Position numbers and translations under genes: made by a program. DNA of 18,946 bases, from contig DAAK01000062.1 in NCBI GenBank assembly GCA_001701075.1, forward strand, positions 14,092 to 33,037. The letters run 5' to 3'. Of the stretch, positions 14,884 through 18,946 are shown piece after piece. Below the pieces are notes generated by a model. It was not told where the DNA came from. It did no database searches and worked only from the letters and a program-made list of their open reading frames with translations. Numbering within the stretch: the first letter of the stretch is position 1; every line of letters begins with the position of its first letter. Origin of the DNA: Bacteroidales bacterium GP3 (GTDB lineage Bacteria; Bacteroidota; Bacteroidia; Bacteroidales; Muribaculaceae).

Positions 14884-16128
14884 TCATCCCTCCTTTTTTT
14901 GTGCCTTAGCCTTATATCTGCGCTTCCTTTGGGATTTTTTCTTATTTCCACGCATATTCCTACTGTCAAATTTCTTAGAGGCGTAAGAAGGAGTCTCACC
15001 GAGTTCGGGAGGAACCGTGGCTTTCTCTACTTCCTTGCCGAGGAATTTTTCTATTCTCTTGAATTTTCCTATTTCCTTTTCAGAAATGAAAGTGATCGCA
15101 TTCCCCTCCTTGTCAGCACGGGCTGTCCTACCAATACGGTGAACATAATCTTCAGCTTCGCGAGGCACGTCATAGTTGACCACCAGTTCTATGTCATCTA
15201 TATCTATTCCTCTCGACATTATGTCTGTGGCCACGAGAACATTTATCTTACCGCTTTTGAAGTCGAGAATCACATCTTCACGTTTGTCCTGCTCCAGGTC
15301 GGAATGCATTTCTCCAATTTTATATTTTTCTTTCTTCAGAGCTTTTGCCAGTTCCTTAACCTTAAGTTTAGATGAAGAGAAAATTATGACTTTCTCAGGA
15401 GGCATCGTTTTGAAGACGGAGAGAAGGATTGGCAGCTTCTGTAGCTCATAACAGACGTATGCCTGTTGCCGAATTTTGTCGGCGGGTCGGGAGACAGCAA
15501 GTTTTATCTCGTGAGGATTGTTAAGAATACTGTTGGCCAGCTGCTGGATTTTCGGGGGCATCGTGGCACTGAAAAGGAGAGTCTGCCGTTCTTTTGGAAG
15601 TCTGGCCACTATCTGCATGATATCGTCGTAAAATCCCATATCGAGCATTCTGTCCGCCTCATCGAGAATGAAGAATGACACCTTTGATAAGTCGACGTAT
15701 CCCATCGAGAGGTGGGCGAGGAGGCGCCCCGGTGTAGCGATTACCACATCAGCCCCTGCTTTAAGGCTTCGTCGCTGCTGATCATAGGTATATCCATCAG
15801 TACCTCCGTAGACTGGCATGCTGCTGATAGGAAGAAAATATGAGAATCCCTGCATCTGCTGGTCGATCTGCTGGGCAAGTTCGCGGGTCGGAGCCATAAT
15901 GACACAGTTTACCGCGTCTTTTGGATACTCATAAGAAGAAAGAATATCAATTACCGGAAGAAGATATGCTGCAGTTTTTCCTGTACCGGTCTGCGCACAA
16001 GCCAATAGATCGCGTCCGTCTATAACAGCAGGAATTGCTTGCTCCTGAATGGGAGTGCACTCATCGAAATGCATATCCCAAAGAGCATCAAGTAGGTCGT
16101 CGTTCTCAAGAAGTTGATCGAATCTCAT
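14884..16128 (-). CDS. DEAD-box ATP-dependent RNA helicase, RhlE-like
   Basis: A 414-residue RNA helicase that uses ATP to unwind short RNA duplexes, probably in ribosome assembly, RNA decay or cold adaptation. All family motifs are present: Q motif TPIQEQAIPAV (25-35), motif I AQTGTGKT (45-52), Ia PTRELAQQ, Ib TPGRL, II DEAD (156-159), III SAT (187-189), V ATDIMSRGID and VI HRIGRTAR (330-337). A short Lys/Arg-rich tail (~385-414, ending KKKSQRKRRYKAKAQKKEG) probably binds RNA non-specifically, as in RhlE-type proteins. It has its own promoter, is divergent from the second ECF gene, and is followed by lon on the same strand. The paralogue name is uncertain, hence no gene symbol. Confidence 0.95.
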   Translation of the reverse strand: MRFDQLLENDDLLDALWDMHFDECTPIQEQAIPAVIDGRDLLACAQTGTGKTAAYLLPVIDILSSYEYPKDAVNCVIMAPTRELAQQIDQQMQGFSYFLPISSMPVYGGTDGYTYDQQRRSLKAGADVVIATPGRLLAHLSMGYVDLSKVSFFILDEADRMLDMGFYDDIMQIVARLPKERQTLLFSATMPPKIQQLANSILNNPHEIKLAVSRPADKIRQQAYVCYELQKLPILLSVFKTMPPEKVIIFSSSKLKVKELAKALKKEKYKIGEMHSDLEQDKREDVILDFKSGKINVLVATDIMSRGIDIDDIELVVNYDVPREAEDYVHRIGRTARADKEGNAITFISEKEIGKFKRIEKFLGKEVEKATVPPELGETPSYASKKFDSRNMRGNKKKSQRKRRYKAKAQKKEG

Positions 16129-16146
16129 AATATTCTATTTACAATG

Positions 16147-16178
16147 CAAAATTAACAAAAAATTCCCATACACCCAAT
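16147..16178 (-). promoter_or_regulatory. Bacteroidota-type promoter for the DEAD-box helicase
   Basis: On the minus strand: ATTG (complement of 16175-16178), 20 bases, TAATTTTG (complement of 16147-16154). The -7 box is a perfect match and the -33 differs at one base. The box ends 18 bases from the ATG at 16128, so the leader is very short. Confidence 0.72.
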
Positions 16179-16200
16179 ATATGTTAATTTTAGCAAGTAG

Positions 16201-16460
16201 CTCTTAAGAGTAATGCCATTATGGGCTGAGAGGCGTTTGTTGCATATTTGTTGCACGCATATTTCACGTTGTTTCACAAATGATATATTAATTTAATCGC
16301 TTATATAATGTTGATTTATAGTGATTTATAAAAATGTTTTCAAATTTTGGAGCTAAGTTCAAAAAAAGTCAAAACAATCCAAAATCATCCTACGTTATAG
16401 AGTTGAACAAAGAACAAAAATCTACTTTTTATAAACAATTTTTATTAACAACTACAACAA
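16201..16460. other. Long spacer upstream of the second ECF sigma gene, with short repeats
   Basis: About 330 gene-free bases separate the helicase and ECF starts. Beyond the helicase promoter I see a 10-bp palindrome CTCTTAAGAG (16201-16210), two adjacent copies of TTTGTTGCA (16236-16244 and 16247-16255) and a 10-bp near-perfect tandem TTGATTTATA/GTGATTTATA (16311-16330). The last ~130 bases are A-rich. No consensus promoter for the ECF gene was found: TACTTTTT at 16423-16430 is the nearest -7 match, without a properly spaced TTTG. No RNA gene is recognisable. Confidence 0.5.
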
Positions 16461-16958
16461 ATGGCATCTAACAATACATTCCGAAAAAATCTGATCAATC
16501 TTCAGTCGAATCTAATGAACTTCGCATATCAGCTGACTGCTGATCGCGAAGCAGCTGCTGATTTACTTCAGGATACTACTCTAAAGGCCCTCGACAACGA
16601 AGAAAAATTTACTTCGGATGCCAATTTCAAGGGTTGGGTGATGACGATAATGCGCAACATCTTTATCAATAACTATCGCAAAAACGTACGCCAAGCCACA
16701 ATAGTTGACACCACAGAAGATCTATATCATCTCAATACTTCACAAGAATCAGCACTTGAGACTCCGGAAGGAAGTATAACAGTAAAGGAAATCAACGAAA
16801 TCCTTGCGACTTTTGACGAAGAATTCCGTGTTCCATTCAATATGCACGTAGCAGGCTATAAGTATAGCGAAATTGCAGAGGAACTGAATCTTCCAGTAGG
16901 CACAGTAAAGAGCAGAATCTTCTTCGCACGCAAGCGTCTTCGTGCAGCTCTCTCATAA
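16461..16958 (+). CDS. Short ECF-family RNA polymerase sigma factor, 165 aa
   Basis: A compact group IV sigma factor. Sigma-2 occupies ~10-80 (FAYQLTADREAAADLLQDTTLKAL, then FKGWVMTIMRNIFINNYRK) and sigma-4 ~108-162 (FRVPFNMHVAGYKYSEIAEELNLPVGTVKSRIFFARKRLRAAL, the helix-turn-helix being SEIAEELNLPVGTVKSR). The 25-residue linker between the domains is acidic and Ser/Thr-rich. As with the other ECF gene here, no anti-sigma gene is adjacent: glnS follows behind its own promoter and the helicase is divergent. The upstream DNA lacks the housekeeping promoter consensus that most neighbours have, so it may be autoregulated or read by another sigma; that is inference. A clear terminator ends it as a single-gene unit. 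Confidence 0.93.
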   Translation: MASNNTFRKNLINLQSNLMNFAYQLTADREAAADLLQDTTLKALDNEEKFTSDANFKGWVMTIMRNIFINNYRKNVRQATIVDTTEDLYHLNTSQESALETPEGSITVKEINEILATFDEEFRVPFNMHVAGYKYSEIAEELNLPVGTVKSRIFFARKRLRAALS

Positions 16959-16987
16959 AACATCTGAAATTATAAATAAAAATAAAG

Positions 16988-17017
16988 AAAAAATGCGGCA
17001 TATGTCGCATTTTTTTT
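16988..17017 (+). terminator. Intrinsic terminator of the second ECF sigma gene
   Basis: AAAAAATGCG (16988-16997) pairs with CGCATTTTTT (17006-17015) around an 8-base loop that can partly close by G-U and A-T pairs. A T-run to 17017 follows. Its last bases are also the -33 box of the glnS promoter. Confidence 0.88.
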
Positions 17018-17045
17018 GTCGTTCCACCTTATTTTATTAATTTTG
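17015..17045 (+). promoter_or_regulatory. glnS promoter, overlapping the upstream terminator
   Basis: TTTG (17015-17018), 19 bases, TAATTTTG (17038-17045): an exact Bacteroidota housekeeping promoter. The TTTG is formed by the end of the terminator T-run of the preceding sigma gene. The predicted leader to the ATG at 17118 is ~65 nt. Confidence 0.8.
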
Positions 17046-17063
17046 CAACGTATTAACGCAGGC

Positions 17064-17100
17064 ATCAGCGACGTGCCCCTTTGAAGGGCACTTGGTTGAT
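17064..17100 (+). promoter_or_regulatory. Two-tier stem-loop in the glnS leader
   Basis: Inner stem GTGCCC (17073-17078)/GGGCAC (17086-17091) with a 7-base loop; outer stem ATCAGC (17064-17069)/GTTGAT (17095-17100), including one G-U pair; a 3x3 internal loop lies between them. No U-run follows, so it is not an ordinary terminator. It ends 17 bases before the start codon, close enough to affect ribosome access. I do not recognise a known riboswitch or T-box (no T-box core sequence seen). Confidence 0.55.
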
Positions 17101-17117
17101 CAGAAAAATTACCAATT

Positions 17118-18821
17118 ATGGCAGAAACAACTGAAGAAATCAAAGAGAATGAATCAGGCCTTAACTTTGTGGAGCAATACATAAAGGAAGATCTTGAGGC
17201 AGGGAAAAATGGAGGACGTCTTAATACTCGTTTCCCTCCTGAGCCTAACGGTTATCTCCACATAGGACATGCCAAGGCTATCATCATGGATTTCGGCGCC
17301 GCTGAAAAGTTTGGTGGCACCTGCAACCTACGCTTCGACGATACAAATCCTCAGAAAGAGGATACAGAATATGTAGAAGCCATCAAACGAGATATCCATT
17401 GGCTCGGCTTCGATTGGGGAGATCGCCTTTACTACGCATCCGACTATTTCCCACAGTTGTGGGATCTCGCAGTGAGGATGATAAAGGAAGGAAAGGCATA
17501 TGTAGATGAGCAATCAAGCGAGGAAATTGCCCGTCAGAAGGGAACACCGACCCAGCCTGGCCAAAATTCACCTTACCGTGACCGACCGATAGAAGAGAAT
17601 CTTCGTCTGTTTGAGGCAATGAATAGAGGTGAATACGAAGAGGGATCGATGGTGCTCCGTGCAAAGATCGACATGGCAAGCGACAACATGCACTTCCGCG
17701 ATCCAATCATGTACCGAATCATCAAGACTCCGCACTGGCGCACAGGCGACACTTGGAAAGTGTATCCGATGTATGACTTCGCACATGGACAGAGCGACTA
17801 TTTTGAAGGTGTGACACACTCAATCTGTACTCTTGAGTTTGTACCTCATCGTCCGCTTTATGAATATTTCGTAAAGGAACTTGCCGACGAGTCGTATTGC
17901 CCACGCCAGATTGAGTTCAACCGTCTTAACCTGACTTATACAGTAATGAGTAAGCGTAAGCTGCTGCAGCTCGTCAAAGAAGGTCTTGTAAGAGGCTGGG
18001 ACGACCCTCGTATGCCGACTCTTTGCGGACTTCGCCGTCGTGGTTATACTCCTTCAGCTATCAAGAACTTCGTAAACCGCATTGGATATACCAAATATGA
18101 GGCGCTTAATCATATCGAACTTCTTGAGCACTCCGTGCGCGAGGACCTGAATGCTACAGCTACCCGTGTTTGTGCAGTTCAGAACCCGGTAAAACTTATC
18201 CTCGACAATTATCCGGAGGATAAGACAGAAATCATGCTTCTTGATTCAAATCCGGAGGATCCGTCGGCAGGACAGCACGAGATGCCATTCAGCCGTGAGC
18301 TTTGGATCGAACGGGAGGACTTCATGGAGAATCCTCCGAAGAAATTCTTCCGTATGAGTCCGGGAAATGAAGTCCGCCTGAAGGGTGCTTATATAGTGAA
18401 GTGCACAGGCGTTGACAAGGATGAGGATGGCAACATCACCGCTATCCACGCAGATGTAGACTTTGAGACAAGAAACGGACTTCCAGGCGCCGACAGAAAA
18501 GTGAAGGGTACGCTTCACTGGGTAAATGTTCCGACAGCAGTGAAAGTTGAGGTTCGTGATTATGACCGTCTATTCTCTGTAGAAAATCCTTCGGCAGAAG
18601 AAGGTGACTTCCGCGACCTTTTGAATCCTGATTCCTTGAAGATAAGGGAAAATGTGATGGTGGAGCCATGGCTTGCAGAAAATGCCAAGGTCGGCGACCA
18701 TTTCCAGTTCCAGCGTCTTGGCTACTACACAGTGGATCCAGACAGCAAGGATGGTCATCTTGTATTCAACAAGACTATCGGTCTTCGCGATACTTGGGCT
18801 AAAGAACAGAAGAAAAACTGA
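17118..18821 (+). CDS. glnS: Glutaminyl-tRNA synthetase
   Basis: Charges tRNA-Gln with glutamine. At 567 residues it has the length of E. coli GlnRS (554) and is a class I synthetase. The HIGH signature is at 48-51 within FPPEPNGYLHIGHAKAI, whose FPPEPNG start is characteristic of GlnRS/GluRS. The KMSKS-equivalent loop is VMSKRKLLQLV (Met277-Lys281), the GlnRS-type version. DDTNP, WRTGDTWKVYPMYDFAHGQSD and CTLEFVPHRPLYEYF are GlnRS core motifs. The C-terminal third is the two-barrel anticodon-binding region. Presence of GlnRS means Gln-tRNA is made directly rather than only through GatCAB transamidation. The gene has its own promoter, a structured leader and a terminator, so it is monocistronic. 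Confidence 0.98.
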   Translation: MAETTEEIKENESGLNFVEQYIKEDLEAGKNGGRLNTRFPPEPNGYLHIGHAKAIIMDFGAAEKFGGTCNLRFDDTNPQKEDTEYVEAIKRDIHWLGFDWGDRLYYASDYFPQLWDLAVRMIKEGKAYVDEQSSEEIARQKGTPTQPGQNSPYRDRPIEENLRLFEAMNRGEYEEGSMVLRAKIDMASDNMHFRDPIMYRIIKTPHWRTGDTWKVYPMYDFAHGQSDYFEGVTHSICTLEFVPHRPLYEYFVKELADESYCPRQIEFNRLNLTYTVMSKRKLLQLVKEGLVRGWDDPRMPTLCGLRRRGYTPSAIKNFVNRIGYTKYEALNHIELLEHSVREDLNATATRVCAVQNPVKLILDNYPEDKTEIMLLDSNPEDPSAGQHEMPFSRELWIEREDFMENPPKKFFRMSPGNEVRLKGAYIVKCTGVDKDEDGNITAIHADVDFETRNGLPGADRKVKGTLHWVNVPTAVKVEVRDYDRLFSVENPSAEEGDFRDLLNPDSLKIRENVMVEPWLAENAKVGDHFQFQRLGYYTVDPDSKDGHLVFNKTIGLRDTWAKEQKKN

Positions 18822-18842
18822 TAATCCGATGATATTTAAGAT

Positions 18843-18879
18843 AAAAAAGAGAAGAAACGAAAAATTTCTTCTCTTTTTT
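18843..18879 (+). terminator. Intrinsic terminator of glnS
   Basis: A perfect 15-bp stem: 18843-18857 pairs with 18865-18879 around a 7-base loop, with the right arm ending in a T-run. It begins ~20 bases after the glnS stop. The A/U-rich flanks also make it plausible for leftward transcripts. Confidence 0.9.
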
Positions 18880-18907
18880 TTATCATTTACAAAACAAAAT
18901 GGCCTTA

Positions 18908-18937
18908 AATTGCGTTATATATTCTGCAACCGCAATT
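18908..18937. repeat. Inverted repeat at the right edge of the window
   Basis: AATTGCG (18908-18914) and CGCAATT (18931-18937) are perfect 7-base reverse complements 16 bases apart. They overlap a short direct repeat GCAACC (18926-18931 and 18938-18943). An ATG at 18899 opens a frame that runs off the window, so this may be either a control site or the start of a gene; 66 bases are too few to decide. Confidence 0.3.
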
Positions 18938-18946
18938 GCAACCACC

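Noticed and set aside
14875..14893. GGAGGGA/TCCCTCC hairpin followed by a T-run, spanning the helicase stop codon
   Set aside because: The T-run lies on the plus strand, where no gene needs a terminator, and is simply the complement of the Lys codons at the helicase C-terminus. For the helicase transcript the hairpin is not followed by U residues.
18899..18946. Open frame from ATG to the window end
   Set aside because: Only 16 codons are visible, with no recognisable sequence, so it cannot be called a gene.
1..18946. CRISPR array, tRNA, rRNA, insertion sequence, phage or defence genes
   Set aside because: I looked through all spacers and found no regularly spaced repeats, cloverleaf sequences, transposase motifs or terminal inverted repeats. 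The coding content is housekeeping and metabolic.

Overview
The window is a stretch of ordinary chromosome from a Bacteroidota bacterium, most likely order Bacteroidales (a gut lineage such as Muribaculaceae, Bacteroidaceae or Prevotellaceae; the genus cannot be fixed from the sequence alone). Three things point there. Several genes are preceded by the Bacteroidota promoter pair, TTTG about 19-20 bases upstream of TAnnTTTG. Shine-Dalgarno sequences are essentially absent, and starts lie in A/T-rich DNA. The gene families are also typical: a secreted GH51 arabinofuranosidase, an animal-like long urocanase and free-standing ECF sigma factors. I see no insertion sequence, phage gene, CRISPR array, tRNA or rRNA.

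Layout, left to right. The 3' end of dnaE (+) runs to 1299 and is followed by a 14-bp tandem repeat and an unrecognised 40-codon small ORF (+). A strong hairpin terminator separates these from a leftward unit in which a secreted alpha-L-arabinofuranosidase is followed 6 nt later by thioredoxin trxA. A divergent promoter region (3952-4240) then opens the rightward hutU-hutI-hutH-rlmD unit: three consecutive steps of histidine breakdown (histidine to urocanate to imidazolonepropionate to formiminoglutamate) plus an rRNA methyltransferase at the tail. A hairpin terminator ends it.

From 10607 to 16128 everything is on the minus strand: a 52-codon small ORF, a thioredoxin-fold protein with no cysteine, an ECF sigma factor, the Lon protease and a DEAD-box RNA helicase. 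Most of these have their own promoter or terminator, so this is a run of mainly separate transcription units rather than one operon. A second, short ECF sigma factor (+) diverges from the helicase. Then comes glnS (+), whose promoter overlaps the preceding terminator and whose leader can fold into a two-tier stem.

No wholly new system is evident. The points most worth a second look are the animal-type urocanase and the hut cluster without a gene for formiminoglutamate, the perfect hairpin/palindrome at the predicted hut transcription start, the cysteine-free thioredoxin-like protein, the structured glnS leader, two small ORFs easily missed by gene callers, and two sigma factors with no adjacent anti-sigma gene.
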